Below, piece by piece: positions 15,238 to 23,680 of a DNA stretch of 53,362 nucleotides. The DNA lies in NCBI GenBank assembly GCA_047459075.1, contig VSCH01000021.1, forward strand, positions 1 to 53,362. Direction: 5' to 3'. The position numbers and the translations under genes are program-made. The notes beneath the pieces are model-generated. The model made no database searches. It saw nothing but the letters and a program-made list of their open reading frames with translations, and was not told the origin of the DNA. The DNA is from ZC4RG19 sp017577565. GTDB lineage: Bacteria; Actinomycetota; Acidimicrobiia; Acidimicrobiales; VFJN01. Within the stretch, counting starts at the first letter, position 1. The number at the start of each line of letters is the position of its first letter.

Positions 15238-16638
15238 ATGGCAATCGCCGACGATCTCGACCTGGGGCGCTACAAGCTCGGCTGGTCCGACGAGGAGAAC
15301 TACGTCTACAAGCCCAAGAAGGGGCTCAGCGAGGAGATCGTCCGCGAGATGTCGTGGATGAAGGGCGAGCCGGACTGGATGCTGAAGAACCGCCTCAAGG
15401 CGCTGAAGCACTTCCAGCAGCGGCCGATGCCGACCTGGGGCGGTGACCTCTCCGAGATCGACTTCGACGACATCTACTACTACATCAAGCCCACCGACCA
15501 GCAGGTCGACGAGTGGGAGGCCCTCCCCGAGTCGATCAAGCGGACCTACGAGCGGCTGGGCATCCCCGAGGCCGAGCGGAAGTACCTGGCCGGCGTCACC
15601 GCGCAGTACGAGTCCGAGGTCGTCTTCCACCGCAACCGGGCCGACCTCGAGCGCCAGGGCGTGATCTTCTGCGACATGGACACCGCCCTGCGCGAGTACC
15701 CGGAGCTGGTCAAGCCCTACTTCGGCACGGTCATCCCCCGCAACGACAACAAGTTCGCCGCGCTGAACACCGCGGTGTGGTCGGGCGGCTCGTTCATCTA
15801 CGTGCCGCCGGGCGTCGAGGTCCAGATGCCGCTCCAGGCCTACTTCCGCATCAACGCGGAGAACATGGGCCAGTTCGAGCGGACGCTCATCATCGCCGAC
15901 GAGGGCTCGAAGGTGCACTACATCGAGGGCTGCTCCGCCCCGGTGTACACCACCGACTCGCTGCACTCGGCCGTCGTCGAGATCGTGGTCAAGCCGAGCG
16001 CCCGCGTCACCTACACGACCATCCAGAACTGGTCGAACAACGTGTACAACCTCGTCACCAAGCGGGCGCGGGTCGAGGCCGAGGGCCACATGGAGTGGAT
16101 CGACGGCAACATCGGCAGTCGGCTGACGATGAAGTACCCCGCCGTGTGGCTCGTCGGCCCCAAGGCGACCGGCGAGGTGCTCTCGGTCGCCTACGCCGGG
16201 CCGGGCCAGCACCAGGACGCCGGGGCCAAGATGGTCCACGCCGCCCCCGAGACCAGCTCGAAGATCGTCTCCAAGTCGATCTCCAAGGACGGCGGCCGCA
16301 CCAGCTACCGCGGCCTCGTGCGGGTCGAGGACGACGCCTACGGCTGCAAGAGCCACGTGCAGTGCGACGCGCTCATCCTCGACGAGCACTCGATCAGCGA
16401 CACCTTCCCCTACATGGAGGTGGGGGCGCGCGACGCGCAGATCGGCCACGAGGCCACGGTGTCGAAGGTCGCCGACGAGCAGCTCTTCTACCTGATGAGC
16501 CGCGGCCTCTCCGAGGAGCAGGCCATGAGCATGATCGTGAACGGCTTCATCGAGCCGGTCACGCGCACCCTGCCCATGGAGTACGCGGTCGAGTGGAGCC
16601 GGCTCATCGAGCTGCAGATGGAGGGCTCGGTCGGCTGA
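15238..16638 (+). CDS. sufB: Fe-S cluster assembly scaffold SufB
   Basis: A 466-residue SufB. Landmarks are the N-terminal YKLGWSDEENYVYKPKKGLS, the central beta-helix, and YGCKSHVQCDALIL with Cys370 and Cys376; the latter matches the conserved sulfur-receiving cysteine of E. coli SufB (TQCDS context). SufB with SufC and SufD assembles Fe-S clusters in the cytoplasm from SufS/SufU sulfur. ATG 15238 has a clear GGAGG (15227-15231) six bases before it. Unusually, sufD does not follow: four unrelated genes intervene before sufD at 21229. Confidence 0.97.
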   Translation: MAIADDLDLGRYKLGWSDEENYVYKPKKGLSEEIVREMSWMKGEPDWMLKNRLKALKHFQQRPMPTWGGDLSEIDFDDIYYYIKPTDQQVDEWEALPESIKRTYERLGIPEAERKYLAGVTAQYESEVVFHRNRADLERQGVIFCDMDTALREYPELVKPYFGTVIPRNDNKFAALNTAVWSGGSFIYVPPGVEVQMPLQAYFRINAENMGQFERTLIIADEGSKVHYIEGCSAPVYTTDSLHSAVVEIVVKPSARVTYTTIQNWSNNVYNLVTKRARVEAEGHMEWIDGNIGSRLTMKYPAVWLVGPKATGEVLSVAYAGPGQHQDAGAKMVHAAPETSSKIVSKSISKDGGRTSYRGLVRVEDDAYGCKSHVQCDALILDEHSISDTFPYMEVGARDAQIGHEATVSKVADEQLFYLMSRGLSEEQAMSMIVNGFIEPVTRTLPMEYAVEWSRLIELQMEGSVG

Positions 16639-16680
16639 GCCGGGCATGACGGGCGCCCGGCCGGCGCCCGAGGGCACGGG

Positions 16681-16686
16681 TAGCAT
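16681..16686 (+). promoter_or_regulatory. -10 box TAGCAT, probable leaderless promoter
   Basis: TAGCAT ends 9 nt before GTG 16696; there is no Shine-Dalgarno in the gap. It implies the O-antigen ligase-like gene is transcribed separately from sufB. Confidence 0.45.
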
Positions 16687-16695
16687 CGCCCGCCC

Positions 16696-18459
16696 GTGCG
16701 CCCCCGCTCGCCCGCCTGGCCGCTGGCGGCCCTCGCCCCGGCGACGCTGCTGGCGGTCGACCCGTGGGGCTGGCACCCGTTCGGCCCGGCCGCCTGGCTG
16801 GCCGTCTCGGTCCTCGTGCCCGCCGGCGCCGCGGCGCTGCTGGCGCGGCGCCCCCTGCGGTGGGCGCCCGGCCCGACCCGGGTGGCGGCTGCGCTCGTGG
16901 CCTGGCTGGCGCTGGCCGCCGCGGCGGGGGAGGACCGGCTCTACGCCTGGGTCGGCACGCCGGAGCGGCACCTCGGCGTGCTCACCTGGGCGCTCGCCCT
17001 GCTGGCGCTCGTCGCCGGCCGGTCGCTCCACGACGACGCCGACCGCCGGCCGATGGCGGTCGGGCTGGTCGTCGCCGGCCTGGGCGTCGGCGGCGTGGCC
17101 GTGGCCGAGGCCGCGGGCTGGGAGCCCGCCGTCCTCGACGTCGCCGGCCGCCTGAGCGGGACGCTCGGCTCGCCGGCCTACCTCGGCGCGGCCGCCGCCC
17201 TGCTGCTGCCGCCGCTCGCCGGGCTCGCCCTCGACGCCGGCTGGGGCGCCCCGGCCCGGGTCGCCGCCGCCGCCGGGGCCGCCGGCCTGGCCGTCGCGCT
17301 CGTCGGGGCGGGCGCCCGGGCCGCGTGGGGGGGGTGCGCGGCGGCCGCGGCGGTGGTGGCGACCGCCCGCCGGGCCGAGCTGCGCGCCGCTGCGGGCCGG
17401 CACCGCCGGGCCGCGGGCCTGGCCGCCGCGGCGGCGGTGGCGGTGGCCGCGGCGCTCGTCGTGGTCGGGCCGGTCGGGGCCCGCGTCGCCTCGACGTTCG
17501 ACCCCGGCCAGCCGGGCGGCCGCGGCCGGCTCGACGAGTGGCGGGTGGCCGGCCGGGTGGTGGCCGACCACCCCCTGCTCGGCGTCGGCCCCGAGGGCTA
17601 CCGCGTCGCCTTCGCCACCGGCGTCGACGCCGCCTACGAGCGGGCCCACGGCCGCGACCCCCAGCCCGACCGGGCCCACAGCACGCCGCTGGACGTCGCG
17701 CTGGCGGGCGGGCTCCCCGCGGTCGCGGCCTGGCTGGCGCTCGTCGTGCTGGTGGGGCGGCCGGTCCTCGCCGTCGTGCGCACCGGCGAGCCGTGGCTGG
17801 CGGGGGTCGGCGCCGGGCTCGTCGCCCACGTCGCGGGCGGCCTGTTCCTGTTCCCCCTCGCCGAGCTCGAGCCCCTGGCCTGGCTGCTGGCCGGCGCCGT
17901 GCTGGCGGCGGCGGGCACGCCGGCCCGGGTCCGGACGGCACCCCGGGCCCTCGTCGGCGGGCTGGCGGCCCTCGCCGCGGTGGCGCTCGTCGCCGGCGCC
18001 CTCGACGTCGCCGCCGACCGCCACGCCCGCCGGGCCGCCGAGGCGCTGGCCGTCGGGGACGGCGCGGCCGCGGCCGAGGCGACCGCCGCCGCCGTGCGGC
18101 TGCGGCCCGACGTCGTGCGCCTCCACCTCCTCGACGCCCGGGCCCGCGTCGCCGACCGGCAGGGCGTCCGGGCCGGCCTGGCCGCGGTCGACGAGGCGCT
18201 CGCCATCTCGCCCGGCGACCCCATCGCCCGCCGGGAGCGGGCCCGGCTGCTCGTCGCCCGGGCCGAGGCGACCCGGGCGCCCCACCACGTCGCCGCGGCC
18301 CGGACCGAGCTCGACCGCCTGCTCGCCGACGACCCCCTCGACTCGGCGCTGTGGCGGCTGGCCGCGGCCGCCGCGGCCCTCGACGGCGACGCCGCGGCGG
18401 CCGAGGCCGCGGCGGCGCGGGCCGCCGAGCTGCGCCCGGACCGCGCCGATGGAACCTGA
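16696..18459 (+). CDS. O-antigen ligase/polymerase-like membrane protein with TPR-like tail
   Basis: A 587-residue protein with about ten to twelve hydrophobic helices up to residue 440. A Wzy_C-type periplasmic loop contains RGRLDEWRVAGRVVADHPLLGVGPEGYR, then AHSTPLDVALAGGLPAVAAWL. The last 140 residues are helical Ala-rich repeats resembling tetratricopeptides (LDARARVADRQG, AVDEALAISPGDPIARRERARLL). Wzy/WaaL-type proteins join or polymerise surface glycans at the membrane; TPR-tailed versions are common in actinobacteria. GTG 16696 follows a leaderless-type TAGCAT box. It stands 57 bp after sufB with no functional link. Confidence 0.8.
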   Translation: MRPRSPAWPLAALAPATLLAVDPWGWHPFGPAAWLAVSVLVPAGAAALLARRPLRWAPGPTRVAAALVAWLALAAAAGEDRLYAWVGTPERHLGVLTWALALLALVAGRSLHDDADRRPMAVGLVVAGLGVGGVAVAEAAGWEPAVLDVAGRLSGTLGSPAYLGAAAALLLPPLAGLALDAGWGAPARVAAAAGAAGLAVALVGAGARAAWGGCAAAAAVVATARRAELRAAAGRHRRAAGLAAAAAVAVAAALVVVGPVGARVASTFDPGQPGGRGRLDEWRVAGRVVADHPLLGVGPEGYRVAFATGVDAAYERAHGRDPQPDRAHSTPLDVALAGGLPAVAAWLALVVLVGRPVLAVVRTGEPWLAGVGAGLVAHVAGGLFLFPLAELEPLAWLLAGAVLAAAGTPARVRTAPRALVGGLAALAAVALVAGALDVAADRHARRAAEALAVGDGAAAAEATAAAVRLRPDVVRLHLLDARARVADRQGVRAGLAAVDEALAISPGDPIARRERARLLVARAEATRAPHHVAAARTELDRLLADDPLDSALWRLAAAAAALDGDAAAAEAAAARAAELRPDRADGT

Positions 18460-18476
18460 ACCGGGCCGGCGGCGTG
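18451..18476 (+). promoter_or_regulatory. Candidate ECF-type autoregulatory promoter (GGAAC-N18-GTG)
   Basis: GGAAC at 18451-18455, inside the last codons of the upstream gene, is followed after 18 bp by GTG(T) at 18474. It is one base from the GGAAY-N18-GTT pattern of actinobacterial SigE/SigR-like sigma factors, just ahead of the sigma gene. Weak, single-site evidence. Confidence 0.3.
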
Positions 18477-18484
18477 TACCGGTC

Positions 18485-19111
18485 ATGGACGTGACGCTCG
18501 GGGCGCCGCCGGTCGACGGCGCCAGCACAGAGGTGACCCCGTCCGCCCGGGCCGCACCCGCCGACGGGCCGGCGGCCGAGGCGCCGGCGGTCGACCCGCC
18601 GCCGGCCGAGGCGCCGCCGGCCGAGGAGCCGGCCGTGCGCTCGTTCGACGGCTTCTACGCCGCCAGCCGCACCCGGATCGGGCGGGCGGTGGCCCTGGCG
18701 GTCGGCGACGTCGACCTGGCCGCCGACGCCACCGACGAGGCCATGGCCCGCGCCTACGAGCGGTGGCACCTGGTGTCGCGGCTCGAGCGGCCCGAGGGCT
18801 GGGTCTACCGGGTCGCGGTCAACTGGGCCACGTCGGTGCTGCGGCGGCGCCGCCGGTCCCTGCACCGGCTCTACGACCCGGGCGACGACGACCCCGCCGC
18901 GATCGACCCCTCCCTGCACGAGGCGCTGGCCGCCCTCGACGTCAAGCACCGCAGCGCCGTCGTCTGCCGCCACCTGCTCGGCTGGAGCACCGCCGAGACC
19001 GCCGAGGCCCTCGGCGTGAGCGAGGGCACCGTCAAGAGCCGCCTGCACCGGGCGCTCCGCCAGCTCGAGAGCCGCCTGGGGCACCTGCGCGCCACGGAGG
19101 ACGCGCCGTGA
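18485..19111 (+). CDS. ECF-type RNA polymerase sigma factor
   Basis: A 208-residue sigma-70-family factor. A Pro/Ala-rich N-terminal extension of about 50 residues precedes region 2 (VGDVDLAADATDEAMARAYERW, then RPEGWVYRVAVNWATSVLRRRRR) and region 4 (DVKHRSAVVCRHLLGWSTAETAEALGVSEGTVKSRLHRALRQLE, given as landmarks). It directs RNA polymerase to a stress or envelope regulon. Its stop overlaps the start of the membrane-anchored propeller protein, the usual arrangement for a sigma/anti-sigma pair. ATG 18485 lacks a Shine-Dalgarno; the low-complexity extension may mean a later true start, but no good one is seen. Confidence 0.85.
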   Translation: MDVTLGAPPVDGASTEVTPSARAAPADGPAAEAPAVDPPPAEAPPAEEPAVRSFDGFYAASRTRIGRAVALAVGDVDLAADATDEAMARAYERWHLVSRLERPEGWVYRVAVNWATSVLRRRRRSLHRLYDPGDDDPAAIDPSLHEALAALDVKHRSAVVCRHLLGWSTAETAEALGVSEGTVKSRLHRALRQLESRLGHLRATEDAP

Positions 19112-20724
19112 ACACCATGACCGAGGACCGCATCTCCCGCTACCTCGCCGCCCGGGCCGCGGCGCTGGACCTGCCGCCCGGCGAGCTCGACGCCGTCGTC
19201 CGGCGGGCCGGCCGCCGCCGGCGCCACCGACGGGCCCTGGCCGCCGCCGCGGCCGTCGCCGTCGTGGGCGTGTCGGCCGCGGTCGTGCTGCCCGGGGACG
19301 ACCCCCGCCCCACGGACGTCGCCGTCCGCCCGGCCGGGGAGGGCGGCGAGGTCGTCGCCTCGCCCCTCGACTGGTCGGTCGTCGAGGCGTCGAGCGGGCT
19401 CGGGTTCGTCTCCGGGCCCGGCACGGTCGCCGCCGACGACGGGGCGGTCTACGCCCTGTCCACCGCGCCCGGGGTCCGGGAGGTCGAGAGCCCCCGGCCG
19501 CCGGCCACCCTCTACCGGTCGGCCGACGGGGCGGAGTGGTCGCCCGTCGCCCTGCCCGCGGACTTCTGGCCGGCGGCGGTCGCCAGCGCCGGCGAGCGGG
19601 TCTACGCGGTGGGCACCGCCCCGGCGGGCGGCGGCGTCACCGACCGCCTCGCCACCTCGGCCGACGGCGGCGCCACCTGGGAGACCCTGGAGGTCGGCTC
19701 GGGCCTCGCCGACCTGCTGGCCCGCCACCCCGGCGAGGTGCGCCCGGGCCCGCAGTCGGTGGCGGTCCACGACGGCACGGTCGTGGTCACGGCTGCGGTC
19801 CACGGGGACCTCGACCTCGAGTCCCGCGTGCCCGGCGGCCTGCCGGCGGACGGCCACAGCGTCGAGATCACCGCCGACGGCGTCGTCGTCACGCCGGCCG
19901 CCTGCGGCGAGGGGTGGGCGGTCCCACGGGGCACCGACCCCCGCCGCCCGCAGGCGGACGAGGCCGGCCCGCCCCCGGGGCCGCCGCCGAGCGCCTGCGA
20001 CCCCGAGGCCCCGGCCCAGCCGGCCACGTACACCTGGGACGAGCTCGGCGTCGACGACGAGCTGCGGGACATCGTCCTGCACGGCCGCACGCTCGTCGCG
20101 GTCTCGGCCGGCGGGGACGGGTTCACGCCCGTGGACCTCGGCGACGGCCTCGCCGGGGGCATCGTGGTGGCCGGCGACGACGGCTTCACCCTGTTCGCCG
20201 TCCGCGGCGGCACCCCCGGGTCGCCGGACAGCGCGACGACCGAGGTCCACCGTTCGGCCGACGGGGTGAGCTGGACCCCGGCGGGCGAGCTCGACGGGCG
20301 CCTGATGTCCGCCGGCGTGGTGGACGGGCGGCCGGCCGCGGCCGTGGCCGACCTGACGGGCGGTGCGGCGATCTGGACCGCCGACGGCAGCGGAGGCTGG
20401 TGGTCGGTCGACCCCCGCACCGCGGTCGACGACCCGGAGACCAGCGTCTCGACCGTGGCCTTCGGTCCCCTCGGGTGGGCCGCCGTCGTGAACCCGCCGG
20501 TCGACGAGCACGGTGGCCGGGCCTGGCGACCGGCGGTCGTCCACTCCCTCGACGGCCGCGCGATCTCGACCGTGCCGCTCGAGGACCTGGTCGACCCGGC
20601 GGACCTCGGCGGCCTCGACGTCTCGGTGTCCGCGGACGCCGTCCTCGTCCGGGTCACCGCGCCCGACGACGCCGCCGCGACCGCCCCCGCCCAGCGGGTC
20701 GTCGTCGGGACCCCGCCCGACTGA
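19108..20724 (+). CDS. Membrane-anchored beta-propeller protein, putative anti-sigma factor
   Basis: A 538-residue protein: a 38-residue cytoplasmic basic segment (EDRISRYLAARAAALDLPPG, then RRAGRRRRHRR), one membrane helix (ALAAAAAVAVVGVSAAVVL), and a large exterior domain with BNR/sialidase-like repeats (YRSADGAEWSPV, TSADGGATWETL, HRSADGVSWTPA). The N-terminus is small for a zinc anti-sigma domain and lacks HxxxCxxC, so the anti-sigma role rests on gene overlap (GTGA with the sigma stop) and topology. The propeller could sense a wall polymer or protein. GTG 19108 is preceded by CGGAGGA; ATG 19117 is an alternative. Confidence 0.72.
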   Translation: MNTMTEDRISRYLAARAAALDLPPGELDAVVRRAGRRRRHRRALAAAAAVAVVGVSAAVVLPGDDPRPTDVAVRPAGEGGEVVASPLDWSVVEASSGLGFVSGPGTVAADDGAVYALSTAPGVREVESPRPPATLYRSADGAEWSPVALPADFWPAAVASAGERVYAVGTAPAGGGVTDRLATSADGGATWETLEVGSGLADLLARHPGEVRPGPQSVAVHDGTVVVTAAVHGDLDLESRVPGGLPADGHSVEITADGVVVTPAACGEGWAVPRGTDPRRPQADEAGPPPGPPPSACDPEAPAQPATYTWDELGVDDELRDIVLHGRTLVAVSAGGDGFTPVDLGDGLAGGIVVAGDDGFTLFAVRGGTPGSPDSATTEVHRSADGVSWTPAGELDGRLMSAGVVDGRPAAAVADLTGGAAIWTADGSGGWWSVDPRTAVDDPETSVSTVAFGPLGWAAVVNPPVDEHGGRAWRPAVVHSLDGRAISTVPLEDLVDPADLGGLDVSVSADAVLVRVTAPDDAAATAPAQRVVVGTPPD

Positions 20725-20784
20725 CGGACCCCGGACCGCCGGCGGGGCGGCCCGACGCGGCCGCCCCGCTGGCACAATGGCCCC

Positions 20785-21141
20785 GTGCCGATGCGGCAGG
20801 ACTGCAAGCACTTCGAGTCGCGCACGTACCGCACGGGCGAGACCGTGCGGAAGTGCGACCTCGACCTCGCCCCCGAGGCCCCGTGGCGGTGCCCGGCCGA
20901 CTGCCCGCGGTACGAGCGGCGCATGGCCGACGTCAACTGGGCCCACGGCACGCTCGTCACCCCCCGCACGCCCGACGAGCCGCTCGACGCGCTCGACCGC
21001 GACGACGGCTCGGTCGCCCGCCTGCTCGACGAGGCGGAGGAGATCGTCAACGCCGCGGGCCCGACCGTCGTCGCCGAGGTCCACGCCGAGCTCGAACGGC
21101 GCCGCGCCCCCCGGTGGCGGCGCTGGCTGCGGCGGCGCTGA
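20785..21141 (+). CDS. Four-cysteine small protein between the sigma cassette and sufD
   Basis: A 118-residue hydrophilic protein of no recognised family. Cysteines 7, 24, 36 and 40 lie in the first third (DCKHFESRTY, RKCDLDLAP, PWRCPADCPRYERR), an arrangement that could hold zinc or an Fe-S cluster. The rest is a charged helical region (LLDEAEEIVNAAG) ending in WRRWLRRR. GTG 20785 follows a CACAAT box by 6 nt; ATG 20791 is possible. It lies 87 bp before sufD on the same strand, which invites a link to Fe-S metabolism, but that is inference. Confidence 0.7.
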   Translation: MPMRQDCKHFESRTYRTGETVRKCDLDLAPEAPWRCPADCPRYERRMADVNWAHGTLVTPRTPDEPLDALDRDDGSVARLLDEAEEIVNAAGPTVVAEVHAELERRRAPRWRRWLRRR

Positions 21142-21168
21142 GCCTTGGGAGCGCCCCGGGGCCGCCGG

Positions 21169-21206
21169 TAGGCTGGCCCTCCGGCCGCGGCGCCCACACG
21201 GTGTGG
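21169..21206 (+). promoter_or_regulatory. sufD promoter region: TAGGCT box plus 13-bp dyad
   Basis: A TAGGCT hexamer (21169-21174) could serve as -10. At 21194-21206 follows CCACAC-G-GTGTGG, an exact inverted repeat lying in the leader before the sufD Shine-Dalgarno (AAAGGA, 21217-21222). It may be an operator or leader hairpin. It is unlike the 26-bp suf dyad. Confidence 0.35.
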
Positions 21207-21228
21207 ACGAGCTGCGAAAGGACTGACG

Positions 21229-22491
21229 CTGAGCACCTTCACCCCCGATCTCTCTGCCGCGCTCGACGGCCCGGACCGGCTGCGGGCGCGCCGGGCCAGG
21301 GCCGCCGAGGCGTTCGCCGCCGCCGACCTGCCCGGGACGGACGAGGAGATCTGGCGCTACAGCCGCATCGACGAGCTGCGGCTCGACGAGTTCGCCCCGG
21401 CACCGCCGGCCGAGCCGGTGCTGCCGGCGCCGGGACGGGCGGTCCTCGACGCCGTCGCCGCGCCCGCTGCGACGGTGGTGGCCGTCAACGGGCGCGTCGC
21501 CGTCGTCGAGCTCGCCGACGACCTGGCCGCCAAGGGCGTCCAGGTCGGGCCGGCCGGTGACGACCGGGTCGAGCTCGTCGGCGCCGCGGTGGGCGAGCCG
21601 CCGGACGCCTTCGTCACCCTGCACGACGCCTTCGTGCCCGAGCCGGTCGTCGTCGACGTGCCGGAGGGCGTCACGTTGCCGGGCCCGGTGGTGGTCGTGC
21701 ACGTCACCGCCGGCGAGGGGGCGGCGGCCTTCCCCCACCTCGTCGTCCGCGCCGGCGCCGCCAGCCAGGTCGCGGTCGTCGAGGTCCAGACCTCGGGCGA
21801 GGAGCGGGCGCTGGTCGTGCCGGTCACCGAGATCCTCGTCGGGCCGGGCGCCCGGGTCGGCCACGTGACCGTCCAGCAGCTCGGCTTCGCCACCTGGCAG
21901 CTCGGCCTGCAGGTGTCGCGGGTCGAGGCCCAGGCGACGCTGCGGTCGACGAGCATCGGCTTCGGCGGCGACTACGCCCGCCTGCGCACCGACTGCCGCA
22001 TGGTCGGCCGGGGCGGCACCGGCGAGCTGGACGCCGTCTACTTCGGCGAGGGCGACCAGACGCTCGACTTCCGCACCTTCCAGGACCACGTCGCCCCCGA
22101 CTGCACCTCCAACCTGCTGTTCAAGGGCGCGGTCGGCGGGCGGTCCCGCTCCGTGTACACGGGCCTCATCCGCGTCGGCAAGGACGCCCGGGGCACCAAC
22201 GCCTTCCAGACCAACCGCAACGTCAAGCTGTCCGACGGCGCGTGGGCCGAGTCGGTGCCCAACCTCGTCATCGAGAACAACGACGTCCGCTGCAGCCACG
22301 CCTCGGCCGTCGGCCCGGTGGACGAGGAGCAGCTCTTCTACCTGGAGAGCCGCGGCGTGCCCACCGACGAGGCCGAGCGCCTCATCGTCAGCGGCTTCTT
22401 CGACGAGGTCCTCTCCCGCCTGCCCGTGGCCGGCCTCGCGCCCCTGCTGCGCGAGGGCGTCGCCGCCAAGTTCGCCCGGAGGGACGCGTGA
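21229..22491 (+). CDS. sufD: Fe-S cluster assembly protein SufD, apparently with a CTG start
   Basis: A 420-residue SufD: an N-terminal helical part (RRARAAEAFAAADLPGTDEEIWRYSRIDEL), a beta-helix core, and RCSHASAVGPVDEEQLFYLESRG with His357, equivalent to the conserved histidine of the SufBD interface. It partners SufB and SufC. No ATG, GTG or TTG occurs in frame between the stop at 21169 and GTG 21418, yet the conserved N-terminal helix lies between them. CTG 21229 stands six bases after AAAGGA and is the best start. It overlaps the Rieske gene (TGATG). If GTG 21418 were used, about 63 conserved residues would be lost. Confidence 0.92.
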   Translation: MSTFTPDLSAALDGPDRLRARRARAAEAFAAADLPGTDEEIWRYSRIDELRLDEFAPAPPAEPVLPAPGRAVLDAVAAPAATVVAVNGRVAVVELADDLAAKGVQVGPAGDDRVELVGAAVGEPPDAFVTLHDAFVPEPVVVDVPEGVTLPGPVVVVHVTAGEGAAAFPHLVVRAGAASQVAVVEVQTSGEERALVVPVTEILVGPGARVGHVTVQQLGFATWQLGLQVSRVEAQATLRSTSIGFGGDYARLRTDCRMVGRGGTGELDAVYFGEGDQTLDFRTFQDHVAPDCTSNLLFKGAVGGRSRSVYTGLIRVGKDARGTNAFQTNRNVKLSDGAWAESVPNLVIENNDVRCSHASAVGPVDEEQLFYLESRGVPTDEAERLIVSGFFDEVLSRLPVAGLAPLLREGVAAKFARRDA

Positions 22492-22814
22492 TGCCCAAGG
22501 TGACGCTCTGCCCGCTGGACGAGCTCCGCTCCGGCGAGGCCCGCCGGTTCGAGGTCGCCGGCCACCGCATCGCCGTCGTCCGCATCGACGACGACGTCTA
22601 CGCGATCGGCGACACGTGCTCGCACCAGAACATCTCGCTCTCCGAGGGCGAGGTCGACGTCGAGGAGCGGACCCTCGAGTGCTGGAAGCACGGCAGCACG
22701 TTCTCGCTCGAGACCGGCGAGGCGCTCGTCCTGCCGGCGACCAGGCCGGTGCCCGTCTACGACGTCCGGGTCGACGACGGCCAGGTCGTGGTGGTGGTCG
22801 ACGATGACCGGTAG
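22491..22814 (+). CDS. Rieske [2Fe-2S] ferredoxin of the suf operon
   Basis: A 107-residue soluble Rieske protein. The cluster ligands are Cys43 and His45 (CSH) and Cys64 and His67 (CWKH). The disulfide cysteines of respiratory Rieske proteins are absent, as in NirD and dioxygenase-type ferredoxins. It sits between sufD and sufC, overlapping both, a placement known from other actinobacterial suf operons. It may supply electrons for cluster assembly or be an early client. Confidence 0.92.
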   Translation: MPKVTLCPLDELRSGEARRFEVAGHRIAVVRIDDDVYAIGDTCSHQNISLSEGEVDVEERTLECWKHGSTFSLETGEALVLPATRPVPVYDVRVDDGQVVVVVDDDR

Positions 22815-23667
22815 CGGCCACGTCCTCGAGATCCGCGGCCTGCGGGCCGCCGTGGGCGGCACCGAGATCCTGCGCGGCATCGACCTGACCGTCCGCTCCG
22901 GCGAGGTCCACGCCGTCATGGGGCCCAACGGCTCCGGCAAGTCGACGCTCGCCCACGTGCTGATGGGGCGGCCCGGCTACGAGGTCACGGGCGGCTCGGT
23001 GACGCTCGACGGCGTCGACCTCCTGCCGCTCGCCCCCTGGCAGCGGGCGCAGGCCGGCCTGTTCCTCGCCCTCCAGTACCCGACCGAGGTGCCGGGCGTC
23101 TCGCTGCAGGCGGTGCTCGAGAGCGCGGCCCGGGCCGCCGGCCGGCCGGTCGACGGCGTGGCGGCCACGTTGCGGGCGGAGGCCGAGCGGGTGGGGCTCG
23201 ACCCCCAGCTGCTCGAGCGGCCGCTCAACGTCGACCTGTCGGGCGGCGAGAAGAAGAAGAACGAGACCGTGCAGCTCGGCGTGCTCCGCCCGGCGATCGC
23301 CGTGCTCGACGAGCTCGACTCCGGCCTCGACGTCGACGCGCTGCGGGCCTGCGCCCGGCGGGTCGAGGCGGCGACCGAGCCCGAGGGCGACCGCCCCGGC
23401 CTCGGCGTGCTGGCCATCACCCACTACAGCCGGCTGCTGCACGAGCTGCGGGCCGACCGCGTCCACGTGCTGGCCAAGGGCCAGATCGTGCGCTCGGGCG
23501 GCCCGGAGCTGGCCCTCGAACTGGAGCGGCACGGCTACGCCGGCCTCGTCGGGGCCGAGCTGGCCGGCGAGGCGGAGGAGGAGACGCCGGTCGCCATCCG
23601 GCCGGCCATCGACGACCCCTTCGGCGGACCCGCCGGGGCCGACCCCTTCGCCGACCCGCTCGCCTGA
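22804..23667 (+). CDS. sufC: Fe-S assembly ATPase SufC, copy 1
   Basis: A 287-residue SufC. Walker A GPNGSGKST, Q-loop LALQYPTEVPGV, signature LSGGEKKKNE, Walker B AVLDELDSGLD and H-loop ITHY are all intact. A 30-residue acidic tail (EEETPVAIRP, ending DPFADPLA) is an addition to the normal length. It drives the SufBD scaffold by ATP hydrolysis. It overlaps the Rieske gene by 11 bp. A second, more canonical sufC lies at 39637-40425, so this copy might be specialised. Confidence 0.93.
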   Translation: MTGSGHVLEIRGLRAAVGGTEILRGIDLTVRSGEVHAVMGPNGSGKSTLAHVLMGRPGYEVTGGSVTLDGVDLLPLAPWQRAQAGLFLALQYPTEVPGVSLQAVLESAARAAGRPVDGVAATLRAEAERVGLDPQLLERPLNVDLSGGEKKKNETVQLGVLRPAIAVLDELDSGLDVDALRACARRVEAATEPEGDRPGLGVLAITHYSRLLHELRADRVHVLAKGQIVRSGGPELALELERHGYAGLVGAELAGEAEEETPVAIRPAIDDPFGGPAGADPFADPLA

Positions 23668-23680
23668 GCCCGGCCTCAGG
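23663..23680. terminator. Hairpin CCTGAG-N6-CTCAGG between convergent genes
   Basis: An exact 6-bp stem with a 6-nt loop in which each arm carries the stop codon of one of the two converging genes (sufC copy 1 and the PPOX gene). It may end transcription from both sides; there is no T-run. Confidence 0.4.
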
